A stretch of 23,070 nt of DNA from Schoenoplectus triqueter (Eukaryota > Streptophyta > Magnoliopsida > Poales > Cyperaceae). The notes under the pieces are model-generated. The model saw only the letters and a list, made by a program, of their open reading frames with translations, searched no databases and had not been told where the DNA came from. Below, piece after piece: positions 1 to 9,553 of the stretch (positions are counted from its first letter, which is position 1; each line of letters starts with the position of its first letter). Position numbers and translations under genes: made by a program. The stretch lies in the NCBI GenBank assembly GCA_964058805.1, contig CAXKVV010001618.1, positions 1 through 23,070 on the forward strand, read 5' to 3'.

Positions 1-343
1 GGCCGATCCAAACCATTAAACATGATCTTCATATTGAATTATCTTTGGAGATCAAAATTTATATATTTTTAAATTTTTTTACTATTTTTTAGATGGGTAC
101 AAAATCGTTAATTTTGAATGGTGCAGAAATCGTTAGATCATCAAACTTTGAACCAATTTAAAAAATAGCAAAAAATTCAAAAATATATATATAATTTGAT
201 TTCCAAAAATATTTTAATATGAAGATGATATTCAACAGTTTGATAGGCCGTTTGAACTTTAAAATTTGAGATATGAACACAAAATATATGAGGTTTTGTA
301 TTTCACGAAACATCATAGCGTCACACACTCTCTCTATATATAT
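1..343. mobile_element. Large foldback MITE (family A), cut by window start
   Basis: Bases 1-90 and about 163-250 are imperfect reverse complements. The left arm runs from GGCCGATCCAAACC to TTTACTATTTTTT; the right arm runs from AAAAAATAGCAAAAAATTC to TTTGATAGGCCG. The right end continues through TTTGAGATATGAACAC and CACGAAACATCATAGCG into a CT/TA microsatellite. The terminal part of the left arm lies outside the window. There is no coding capacity. Related right halves occur at 5309-5380 and 7118-7365. The family name is only a label used here; superfamily is unknown. Confidence 0.7.
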
Positions 344-965
344 CAAATAAAGCGTAAAATGTACATAGAAAAATTGTTTTAATTTGGTGCCTGCCAGTAA
401 TATATACGAGTGATGATTTCAGAGGTCACATAGTTTAGAAAAATACATGGTAGTGGTAGAAGAACACGAAAAGACACGATGCAATTCAATACACAGGAGA
501 TGGGAGAAGAAGTCGCAGAGACTTTAGAATGTTATGACATGTCAAAGGGCAATCAGTTCTCATCTAGATTTATATATCTTCTGTGTACTTCATGCGTACG
601 GTCCGTTAATTATAAATTAAAACCTTTCTTGCTTACGAAAAAAAATTCTAGTAATAAAGTGTTTCTGGCCACGTGTCCGGACGACAGCATATAGGCGGCA
701 TAAAACTATTAGATCAATTATCAAATTCTACTCATCTCCATTTCTGTATTTAGGGGAAATGAATTCACATCTAGGTCATCAAAATTTGACCGCTCCAATT
801 TAAAATGATTTGATAATAAATAGATTAAATATGGATTAATATTTTTTTATTTATCACAGATTGGGTCGTGTACGAGTTGAATTTATTTTATGATTTAAAA
901 CTAATTAAAGATTATATATAAACTAATAAAGGAAAGCTTTTATTACCCAAGATTTTATCTCAAAT
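344..965. other. AT-rich spacer, no gene seen
   Basis: This is AT-rich DNA. The one short open frame (479-694, 71 codons) has no recognisable domain, no similarity that I recognise and no convincing gene context. No RNA gene or element boundary is visible. Confidence 0.6.
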
Positions 966-1545
966 TTATCCCCAATTATTTTATCTTTCATTTTTTATTT
1001 TCAATAATATTTTTATTTTTGACAAGTTTTATATTTCATGATTAGATATGAACATCTTTATAAGTGAATATGAATACTCATATGTATAAATATGAACAAC
1101 ATGGACAATATGAATATTTCGGCTTATGCTTCAGTCAATGCTCCAAATATGTCTCTCAACCATTTTCTCTTTCAACTTTTCATTCTCAATAATATTTCTA
1201 CTTTTGATAAGTTTTCATATCACGATCAAATATGAATACCTCAGTAACTATTATGAACACATCTATAATTGAATATGATTACTCATATGTATAAATATGA
1301 CAATATAAGTGTTTCAGCTTAAAATTCGGTATGTGCTCTATCACCAAAAATTATCCACCAATTATTTTCTCTTCTAATTTTTCATTTTCAACAATATTTT
1401 TTGACAAGTTTTTATATTTCATGATCAAATATAAACACTCTACTAACTAGGTATGGACGTTTCTATAAATGAATATGAATATTCATATGTATAAGTATGA
1501 ATAACACGAGTGTCAGCCAATGTTTTAAATGTGAATTTGAATATG
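966..1545. repeat. Three degenerate ~200-bp tandem units
   Basis: Three successive copies share the same order of anchors: a CAATTATTTT-like start, a CAATAATATTT-like stretch, GACAAGTTTT at 1021 (GATAAGTTTT at 1206, GACAAGTTTT at 1403), and ACTCATATGTATAA at 1076 (1281, and ATTCATATGTATAA at 1481). Spacing is 185-205 bp. The copies are heavily diverged, with small indels. A further partial unit (CCCCAATTGTTTTCCC to ACGAGTTTTTAT) lies at about 1717-1770. No coding potential. Origin could be an old minisatellite or repeated duplication of a transposon fragment. Confidence 0.7.
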
Positions 1546-3530
1546 CATGTTGAAGCACATATGTAGTATCCGGCTACATATGCGATATGCGACTACATAT
1601 GCAGATTTATATGAGGAGTAATATATGTGTTATAGTATCTTTCTATATAATAAAATGAAGCAAAATATATTTCAATCACAAAAACACACCTGACATGGTG
1701 GTCAGAGAAGACATTTTCCCCAATTGTTTTCCCTTCTATTTTTTTTTTCATTTTTTAACGAGTTTTTATTTGCTCATAGGATGTAGAATGCATAGGAATG
1801 AATTTTGCTCCACTTCAGTTGTTCATACCTGTTATCATGAGGGTTTATACTGAAAATGAAATATGTTCATATCTATTGTGTTTGTGTGTTAAAAAATTAG
1901 GGATTTTTATAAAAGTGATAGTTAACACGTCCCTAATTAATATTAAGTTATTTAAAAATAATTAATATATACTTAATTATTTTATTCATATTGGATAAAA
2001 AATAATTAAATTATAATTATTCAATTCAAATCTAAACTCAACGAGATATCGCACATGAAAAATATAATTTAAATAGTATGAATCAAAGTTAAGCCCTCAA
2101 CATAATCATGTATAAAAAATAAATTTAACACATAATCAAATGACGTAATAACAATAGTGGCGCGATTGTTAAAAAATTCCTCAAATGCTGTGATGAGCCC
2201 GCATTACTTTTTGTAAACTAAACACGCCCAAACGATGTGCTTTGAAATAAAATATGAAAAGCACGGCCCGGATGGTCGACTTTAGTTTGGATGTCTACGT
2301 CCAACTGGTGTAATGGTGTTTACATCATTTCCTATGTGGCAATCAAAAGGAAAGGAAGTGAACCTTGATATTTTGCGACTTACAAGTGATATTAAAATAT
2401 ATCAGAATATATGGACGGAGTCGGAAAATTCTCGAATGTTAAATTAGACATCATCCTAATATTACTAACGTCGATATAATAGCTTCTTCAAAAATGTTAT
2501 ATTGTAATTATATATAGAGGTCAACGATTAAGATCTTTTCATTTCTTTTTGATATAAAAAAAACACAATATAACATAAAGATAAAGAAAAAATAACCGAG
2601 TGACATTGCATTGCCCTCAATATATCGGTCTATGTCAGAATAAATATTCATCAATTAGTGAACTTGTACTATCTAGAAGGACAGTGAAAAAAATAAGGGA
2701 CGTTCTCTATACGGATCAGAACAATTTTAGATCATTCAATTTTAAGCATCGGGTGACTAAGATTTCCTTTGTGTGATTAAAGAAGAAAGGTTAATTAATG
2801 AAAATTATTATCATTGATTGATAAATTAACATCACATCTTCAGATTCATAGTAGACTATTCCAAAAATTTAATAAAGCAGGGATTCATTGACAACTATTA
2901 ATTTGATAATTCTGAGAACAGAATTTCAAAAACTTTCAAAAAAGTCTTTAAAAAATTTATAGACATATCTCAAAACTTGTGCATATTGATTTTATTTATA
3001 ATTTTAATATTGCATGCGATTTAAGTTTTATTTTGATAGCATATCAAAGGCAAATGGATGGCATTTACAACAGTTCACATTTGACATTTTTTTATGGAAT
3101 ATCAATTGTTACTTAAAATGCGTGAAATTTAAGATACAATTAATTTATGAATTCAAGAATCTATAAATTTTTCTACTTTTAAGATTTTTTAAATTATTTA
3201 AATGTTCGTTGTCATTGTTATCAGGTTTATAATTGTCAAGTGATCCTCACCTAAAAAAAATTCAATTAGTCAACTGGTACTATTTTGTAGGACATAGTGA
3301 AAAATTATATTTAAATAAAAATGACACTAGCATACATCTAGATATAGTGTATCTCTAATATAAACCTCCTTGATTTCAAAATAAGTCATTTTAAGAACAC
3401 TAAGTTAAAATTTTATCACTTACACCATAAACTTGCAATAATTTCAGACAAGATCTCGTTAATCCTTCCATCTAGATCTGAATACTGAAGTAATATGTAA
3501 AAGAAAACCACAAATCAACCCTCATCATAC
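1546..3530. other. AT-rich intergenic DNA, no gene seen
   Basis: No frame in this stretch shows a recognisable protein and no element boundaries were found. One short motif is duplicated imperfectly: AATTAGTGAACTTGTACTAT at about 2654 resembles AATTAGTCAACTGGTACTAT at about 3265. This suggests an old dispersed repeat that cannot be delimited. The fourth partial copy of the upstream tandem unit falls at about 1717-1770. Confidence 0.55.
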
Positions 3531-3631
3531 AATATAGCATCACCAAGCATAATAGAAGATAGAACAAATAAACTAATATAGCATCACCAAGCATAATAGA
3601 AGATAGAACAAATAAACTAATATAGCATCAC
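3531..3631. repeat. 44-bp tandem repeat, 2.3 copies
   Basis: AATATAGCATCACCAAGC begins at 3531 and at 3575, followed by identical sequence through AATAAACT. A third partial copy (AATATAGCATCAC) starts at 3619. The first two units read as identical, which suggests a recent local duplication by slippage or unequal exchange. No coding or CRISPR-like organisation is present. Confidence 0.9.
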
Positions 3632-4189
3632 ACTAAACTGTAAAGTTAAAGGCTATAGAAACAATTGTATACAACTCACGGCGGCGCAGGATATAAGAAC
3701 GGAGACTTGTGAGAGCATGAAAAGAGGACAAAACCTCCCTACAATTAGATAAGGCTCGAGTGCATGGCCATGGTAAACATTTCGTTAAGATTAAGTTCAT
3801 GTATGGTATTATATTGTCGTTGATCATAGAAGATAAAGTTGTTTAAGCAAATCAGTAATCACACAGGAGGATAAGGATTGAGTTTATTTAGTGAAAACTT
3901 TTTTCTCAGATAACGTTGGCTCAAAACTTTTCATTTAATTGCAGTGAAAGCAGGTACATATATATATGTCTCGGAAAAAGTCACATACGAAGACAAACTT
4001 ACTGGGAAAAGCGCGAATATTTTTTAAGTTCAGTACCTAACTACCTATAATTTCCACCTAGATGTCAGTACGTATGTCACTAAGTTCCCTGGCTACTGAA
4101 TTTAGAATTCACACTTTATTATTTGGATATTGTATTGTAATATAGTATGCATTTGGCAATTGCTGAGCACGACTATTCATTTCATTCCG
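3632..4189. other. Intergenic spacer, no gene seen
   Basis: Nothing recognisable. The minus-strand 64-codon frame at 3633-3827 has no domain and starts at the edge of the tandem repeat; it is probably chance. Confidence 0.55.
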
Positions 4190-4192
4190 TAA

Positions 4193-4526
4193 GGGTATGT
4201 TTGGATGGTGTAAAGAATAATCGTAAGAATAGAAAAATTGTGAATAGTGAGTGAGTATAATGAAAAAATAGTGATTTTTCGGTTAGCGCGAGGATAGTAA
4301 AATATAATGCTATTCTTAATGATAGCAATGTTGTTTGGATTATTTGTTTGGAATAGTAACGGAGAGTTGAGAAGAACATCAACTATTCTATCTCCCCCTC
4401 GGAATAGCAGAATAATAGCTATTCTCACTGTTTCAGAATAGCAGATTTGTATTTGGTTGCACCGTTGTTATTCTTATTCCGAGAATAGCAGTTATTCCAC
4501 TGTTCTCGTGTCATCCAAACATACCC
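4193..4526. mobile_element. Tourist/PIF-Harbinger-like MITE
   Basis: This 334-bp non-coding element has perfect 15-bp terminal inverted repeats, GGGTATGTTTGGATG at 4193-4207 and its complement at 4512-4526. It is flanked by the trinucleotide TAA at 4190-4192 and 4527-4529. A TWA duplication with GG-starting ends is the hallmark of PIF/Harbinger-derived Tourist MITEs. Internal sequence repeats variants of GAATAGC in both orientations, so much of the element can fold back. No transposase is encoded; movement would have needed one supplied elsewhere. Confidence 0.85.
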
Positions 4527-4529
4527 TAA

Positions 4530-4853
4530 ATGTGCTGAGAGTTTCACTAAATTTTATAGGTAGTTATTAAAATTTAAATTATTTATTTTTAATCCCTGAA
4601 TAATAATGTATAACAGTATCGATATTATCCTACATGAATTTTATATTTTACGAATAGATTATAATAATAATTTATTATTTAAATTAGATAGACAAAGTTA
4701 CACTCCCGACTAGTGATAAGAAATAAATATTTTCTTATCTCATTTAGTAATTCATTGGTTTTGCTAATATTTATTAATAATATAATATTGTTCATGTAGA
4801 ATGTCAAGTTGGTATTATTAGAATTTTAATCGAAAAATTAATAGAGTGACTAG

Positions 4854-4856
<3 letters not shown>
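4530..4856. other. AT-rich spacer, no gene seen
   Basis: This is AT-rich sequence between the Tourist-like MITE and a TA microsatellite. No frame or element boundary could be supported. Confidence 0.55.

Positions 4857-4886
<30 letters not shown>
4857..4886. repeat. (TA)15 microsatellite
   Basis: This is an uninterrupted alternating TA tract that ends exactly where foldback MITE family B begins. The second family-B copy also abuts a TA run (7366-7379), so the dinucleotide may be part of the insertion target. Confidence 0.95.
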
Positions 4887-4889
<3 letters not shown>

Positions 4890-5308
4890 AAAATATCGTG
4901 AGATTAAGCTTACGGAGGTCTTCCGTGAGCTTAACTCAAAAAGTATATATCAAATCATCTCTAAATTTTGATTTTTCACTCTCATTAAATTTTTAATATT
5001 GAAATCTTATGGGGTATAAAATTTTAGAATGCTTCGAGTTTTCTAAGTCACTTTTTTCAATTTTTGAAAATAATGTACAAACATTGAATATTTTATTCTT
5101 ATTTTTAGAGCCGATTTTCAAAAATTAAAAAGAGTGACTTAGAAAATTCGAAACATCCCAAATTTTTATACCCCATAAGATTTCAATATGAAAAATTTAA
5201 TGGGAGTGAAAAATTCAAATTTGAAAATGATTTGATATACTTTTTGAGTTAACCTCACGGAAGGCCTCTGTGAGTTTAAGCTCACGGTATATTCACTCTC
5301 TCTCTATA
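4887..5308. mobile_element. Foldback MITE family B, copy 1
   Basis: About 420 bp are arranged as two long inverted arms around a short centre (about 5085-5110). The left arm carries TTACGGAGGTCTTCCGTGAG, then CTTAACTCAAAAAGTATAT, and later CTTATGGGGTATAAAATTT. The right arm carries the complements of each in reverse order, ending at CTCACGGTATATTCACTC. There is no open frame of note. A second copy with the same arms lies at 7380-7797. A transcript would form a long hairpin, which in plants is often processed to small RNAs; that is inference. Confidence 0.85.
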
Positions 5309-5377
5309 ACTTTTGAATCCGAGATACAGACGCGAAGCACAGGAGATTTTGTGCTTCGCGAAGCACCATAGCCTCAC
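5309..5377. mobile_element. Terminal fragment of family-A foldback MITE
   Basis: The order GAGATACAGACG, GGAGATTTTGTGCTTCGC, GAAGCACCATAGCCTCAC matches the right ends of the copies at 1-343 (GAGATATGAACAC, GAGGTTTTGTATTTCACG, AAACATCATAGCGTCAC) and 7118-7365. It joins directly to the right end of family-B copy 1 and ends in a TA run. It contains GCGAAGCAC at 5332-5340 and the perfect 16-bp palindrome GTGCTTCGCGAAGCAC at 5351-5366. Confidence 0.65.
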
Positions 5378-5396
5378 TATATATATATATATATAT
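5378..5396. repeat. (TA)9 microsatellite
   Basis: This is an alternating TA tract directly after the family-A terminal fragment, mirroring the TA tract on the left side of the cluster at 4857-4886. Confidence 0.9.
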
Positions 5397-5969
5397 TAAA
5401 ATTTAATGATTAAAATGAATAATTTAAAATTTAATGTTCAAATATAAATTTTATATAAAATTGATATAGAGTGACTACATTATGATATATGGGTCGAACA
5501 GCCGTCCTAATTTCTCGGATTTATCCGAAATCCCAAATACAGTACATATTTCGTTGTTTCACAACAATCATTTAATATATTGAATGCTGCACATGCATAC
5601 ATGACCATTTCATAATTCTTATTACTTTTAGCTTCCAAACTCGTTACATGTATAATCCAAAAGTAAACAATTAACTTGTGCTTAGTGCACACTTAATTAT
5701 TTCATATGAGACTATATATTGAATTCACTTTGTTTATAGTTTTTCACAAACTGTTAGTTGAGGATATTAAGAGTTCGACACTAACATTGTGCTCCACAAG
5801 AGGTAAAAAGGGAGAGAAGATAAGGAAAATAAAGGGTACAAATTTAGTTTTAGATACTCCACAATTTGATGAGAGGAACAGAAAATTTTCATCTCCTCCA
5901 CCGTTCTATTTTTTTCTTCTCCTAAATAAATGGGTTTGTTTCCTCTGTGTTATAGAGTAATTATTCGAA
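5397..5969. other. Spacer, no supported gene
   Basis: A plus-strand frame of 84 codons (5706-5960) and a minus-strand frame of 61 codons (5507-5692) occur. Neither has a recognisable domain or plausible gene structure, and I treat them as chance frames. Confidence 0.5.
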
Positions 5970-5977
5970 ATTATAAT

Positions 5978-6128
5978 CAGGGGCGGAATAAAAAACGATT
6001 AGTAAGGATGTCCGGGTTAAGAAAATAGAACGTTCGGATTAAAAAAAATTTACTATACGAAATTTATTTTTTAGTGAATTAAGAAAGTGTCCGGACGTCG
6101 ACTGACATCGACCTTGGTGCCACCCCTG
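5978..6128. mobile_element. Small hAT-type MITE
   Basis: The 151-bp element starts CAGGGGCGGA and ends TGCCACCCCTG, giving inverted ends with one mismatch over nine bases. It is flanked by 8-bp direct repeats ATTATAAT (5970-5977) and ATTATAAC (6129-6136), 7 of 8 matching. An 8-bp duplication and CAGGGG ends are typical of hAT superfamily elements. It is too short to encode anything. The inverted repeats decay quickly beyond the tips, so this is an old copy. Confidence 0.75.
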
Positions 6129-6136
6129 ATTATAAC

Positions 6137-6711
6137 GGTTATCAAATTTGAATCACAAACTAAGACAATTAGATCTCCTCCTTTTATGACTCATGAGGCT
6201 CATTTTATGATGGCACTTTACCTCTATAAAATATTCCAAAGAATTTAAATTCAAAAAGAAATTTATAGATGGTGAATTGAATTTAATGATTTATTTTATT
6301 CCCTCAGTCCCTTCCTATCGCCTTTTCTTCTTTTACTCATTATTTAATTTGGAGCGCTAAGTATAATATTCTTTTTAAGTGCTGGTTAGAACTAGATGTG
6401 TATCGCAATATTTTGTAGGACTACACTAACCATTGTTTTAATATATTCGAATAAAATTACGTACACTTTTCTAATTTAAAAAACCATGTGATTACATTTA
6501 AGATTTAACGGTGAGGTGATGAATTATTAGTTTACCATTTGTGTTGAACACTACACTCTTTTTTTCATACTTAATATTTAGAAATTAATTCTCAAAATTC
6601 TTAAAATAAATCGTTGTCAGGATCCCCACCCGACTAAATTAAAAACAATTTACGCTAACTTTAGTGCAACCGCATCCCCATCATCTCACTACAATTTATT
6701 AACATATATAT
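6137..6711. other. AT-rich spacer, no gene seen
   Basis: No coding frame, RNA gene or delimitable element was found between the small hAT-type MITE and the second foldback cluster. Confidence 0.55.
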
Positions 6712-7117
6712 ATATAGAGAAAGTTTAAAATATAATGTATTACATGGATGCGTCACTACGTTAAAATCTCAAATTTTAAGTTAAAAAATGATCGATCGGA
6801 ACCGTTGTATTTATTCTTCATATCAAATTATTGTAGAAAATTAAATTTTATACATTTTAATTTTTTTTACTATTTTTTGGGTTAGAAAAAAATCATCATT
6901 ATTGGACGATCCAAAATCCTCAAATCAATAAACTTTCTCCCGGCCCAAAAATATAGCTAAAAAAATTCAAATTTTTAAAAATCTGATTTTCTACAAGAAT
7001 TTAATATGAAAAATAAATTGAACGGTTCGAATTAGTCATTTTAACTTGAAATTTGAGATTTTAACGTGATCACAAACTTATCCGTACAATGCATTGAACT
7101 TCCTCTCTCTCCCTATA
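6712..7117. mobile_element. Foldback MITE family C, complete
   Basis: About 400 bp have long inverted arms. The left end (AAGTTTAAAATATAATGTATT, ACTACGTTAAAATCTCAAA, GATCGGAACCGTTG, TTTTTTTTACTATTTTTT) is mirrored by the right end (AAAATATAGCTAAAAAAATTC, GAACGGTTCG, TTTGAGATTTTAACGTGATC, ACAATGCATTGAACTTCC). The arm pattern and the TTTACTATTTTTT core resemble family A, so the two are probably subfamilies of one foldback group. It is bordered by a short TA run on the left and a CT/TATA stretch on the right. Non-coding. Confidence 0.75.
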
Positions 7118-7365
7118 GTAAAAAAATTCCAAAAAATATAAAATTTTGTAGCCCTTCAAAAAAATTTCAAAAAGTGAATTTTGTAGCCCTTCAAAAAATA
7201 GTAAAAAAAATTAAAAAATATAAAATTTGATCACCAAGGAGATTTGATATGAAGATTATATTTAATGGTTTGGATCGTCCATTTAAATTTTAAAATATGA
7301 GATATAAATATGAAATATGAAGTATTTTGTGTTTTATAAAGCACATTAGCACCTCTCTCTCTCTT
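7118..7365. mobile_element. Family-A foldback MITE, right half only
   Basis: From about 7186 the sequence follows the right arm of the 1-343 element: AAAAAATAGTAAAAAAAATT, GATATGAAGATTATATTTAA, GGTTTGGATCGTCC, GAGATATAAATATG, TAAAGCACATTAGC, then CT and TA repeats. The complementary left arm is absent. In its place is a 35-bp tandem duplication containing TTTTGTAGCCCTTCAAAAAA (starting 7144 and 7179). It lies directly between family C and family-B copy 2. Confidence 0.65.
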
Positions 7366-7379
7366 TATATATATATATA

Positions 7380-7797
7380 GTAAAGATACCATGAGCTTAA
7401 GCTTACGGAGACCTTCCGTGAGCTTAACTCAAAAAGTATATCAAATCATCTTCAAATTTTAATTTATCATACTCATTAAATTCTTTATATGAAAATTTTA
7501 TGGGATGTAAAAATTTAAAGTGTTTTGAGCTTTTTAATTCACCGTTTTTATTTTTTTTAAAATCAGCTCTAAAAATAATAATAAAATATTTAATATTTGA
7601 ACAACAATTTCAAAAATTAAAAACGGTAATTTAAAAAACTCAAAACACTCTAAATTGTTGCATCCCACAAAATTTTCATATAAAGAATTTAATGAACATA
7701 ATAAATTTAAATTTAAATATGATTTAATATATTTTTTAAGTTAAACTCACGAAAAACCTCCGTAAACTTAAGCACACTATATCTTTGCTCTATATAT
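7380..7797. mobile_element. Foldback MITE family B, copy 2
   Basis: This copy has the same arms as the one at 4887-5308: TTACGGAGACCTTCCGTGAG and CTTAACTCAAAAAGTATAT on the left; on the right are diverged complements ending CTCCGTAAACTTAAGCACAC. It starts next to a TA run at 7366-7379. The right arm is more decayed than in copy 1. Non-coding. Confidence 0.8.
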
Positions 7798-9313
7798 ACA
7801 CACACCATCACAATTAATAACATCCATCGAGACAACACACCAACTATATCAGATGTACACTCTCATACAGGCACCACCCTCTTCCCGAAAAATACAAACC
7901 TTACCACCAAGCACATTGACAAGTATATGCACTAAAAATAAACTAAAAAACGCAACGATCGACAGACCACCAAGCAGTAGTAGTTCAAGTTACCGAAATG
8001 TGCACATCTCAAGAAACATGCTCACTGTACATGATTTAATTAACTTTTACGTATAACTCACTACTTAATAGGAATAGTTAAATTTTCATGTCACATTTTA
8101 ATCATTAAATATTGCTAATGTCATATAACATCCACATTTGTACTTCTGTGACACCCTTAATTAAATTTACGCTTTATTTTTTGTGATATTTTATTCAAAA
8201 TTAAGAAAATTATAATTATAGATATTATTTTTAATTATTTACATAGGGTGTATATCAAATTTGAGATAATTTAATATTTGATTAATCATTCATTAAACAT
8301 CATATAGTCATTAAAACTTCACCATTGAAAATTTTATGATTGTTTGGAAGACTATTTTTCTTAAATTGATCCAAATTTGACACGTCCTATCCAAATAACT
8401 AAGAGTGCATCTCAATTTTACTGTTTAAGTTAAAATTATATTTCTCAAAAATATATACCATAAAAATAGGTTTATGCTAGAAATTAATATCGTTATCAAA
8501 ATAGTCAAATAAGTTTATTGTCAAGAATATGTAAGGAACCCCTAACAAATTTTCAACATCCAACTAGGAAACGCAAAAAGTGCAGACAATGGAACATTTG
8601 TTTGGCACGACATCATATCTCTCTCTCTCTTTCTGTCCAATTGAAACCTTGACTGACGGAAGCAGCCAAGAACTATATTTTCTCTCTCCAAATGCTCGTT
8701 ATAATAAACATAACTTTGACCGCTGATAGCATTAAAAATATTTATGAAATACTAGCTTAATAATAATGATTTCTTCCCCTAGTTAGATAAAGAGTTTGAT
8801 CTCTTGTTGAGTTTTCTTATTTTTTGCAAGTTGCTTCCTGAACCGCTCGTTATATAATAATATACCCATGGATTGTTTTATATTTTAATTAAGTTCCGTA
8901 GAAATGATACACATGATATATATGCAGAGATGGTAGTCGGACAGGTCGGTCGGTTTCAGATTGAGACAGATTAAGTCGGGTCAGTTTAATCTTTTTGAAG
9001 AAATTAAGTCTGATTAGAGTCAAATTATATATTTTTTTTTTCAGATTTTTGATTTATTTTGATTGGATTGCAGATCATTTGATTTCGGATTTGATCGAAT
9101 CAAATTAAATTCGGATCAAATTAACTCAGTTTGACCTTCTTATAAAATTAGATTGGATTGAATTTAAATCAAAATAAACCATATGAATTTCTCTAATCGA
9201 ATTAGATTGTGTGACCTCTAAATACGCCCTGATTTGCGGAACTCCAGCATTGTAAATAAGCGAATATGATAACTTTGATACGTTATTATCGAGGTTTGAA
9301 ATCGGTAATACTT
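7798..9313. other. Spacer with low-complexity AT/GATT repeats
   Basis: A 67-codon plus frame (7853-8056) starts downstream of a TATATATA run, but its Ser/Pro-rich product is not recognised and has no support. From about 8935 to 9230 the sequence is a degenerate series of GATTYGGATT-like and AAATTAGATTGGATTG-like words, a low-complexity stretch of unclear origin. TGTGACACCC at 8148 resembles the start of some plant LTRs, but no second LTR or boundary was found. Confidence 0.5.
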
Positions 9314-9321
9314 CTCGTAGG

Positions 9322-9553
9322 TAGGGGTGTCAACGTTTCGACGTCACGTTTCGTTCGGATGAAACATGAAACGCAACGATTTTTTTGTTACATTGGAACA
9401 ACGAAACATGGAACGCAAATGAAATTTTTTACGTTCTAACGTAATTTTCACGAAAATGTCACGTTTCGCTCGAACGAAACGTGTAACGCAATTTATTTTT
9501 TTACATGAGATAAACGAAATGTGAAACACAATAACTCACAGTTGACACCACTA
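9322..9553. mobile_element. hAT-type MITE with 8-bp target duplication
   Basis: The 232-bp element begins TAGGGGTGTCAAC and ends GTTGACACCACTA (13-bp inverted ends, one mismatch). It is flanked by CTCGTAGG (9314-9321) and CTCATAGG (9554-9561), an 8-bp duplication with one mismatch. Inside, GTCACGTTTCG followed by a GAAAC-rich stretch occurs twice, an internal duplication. There is no transposase. A partial relative beginning TAGGGATGTCAAC lies at about 12520. Confidence 0.8.

Noticed and set aside
479..694. 71-codon plus-strand frame
   Set aside because: No domain and no supporting signals.
3531..3631. Short repeats considered as a CRISPR-like array
   Set aside because: The units are directly adjacent with no unique spacers, and the context is a plant nuclear genome.
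5706..5960. 84-codon plus-strand frame
   Set aside because: There is no recognisable domain, no promoter or splice context, and the composition is like the surrounding spacer; it is probably chance.
7853..8056. 67-codon Ser/Pro-rich plus-strand frame downstream of a TATA-like run
   Set aside because: The TATA-like run is the TA/CT border of the foldback MITE. The product matches nothing I recognise.
8148..8580. TGTGACACCC suggested the start of a gypsy-type LTR
   Set aside because: No second LTR, primer site, polypurine tract or target duplication was found.
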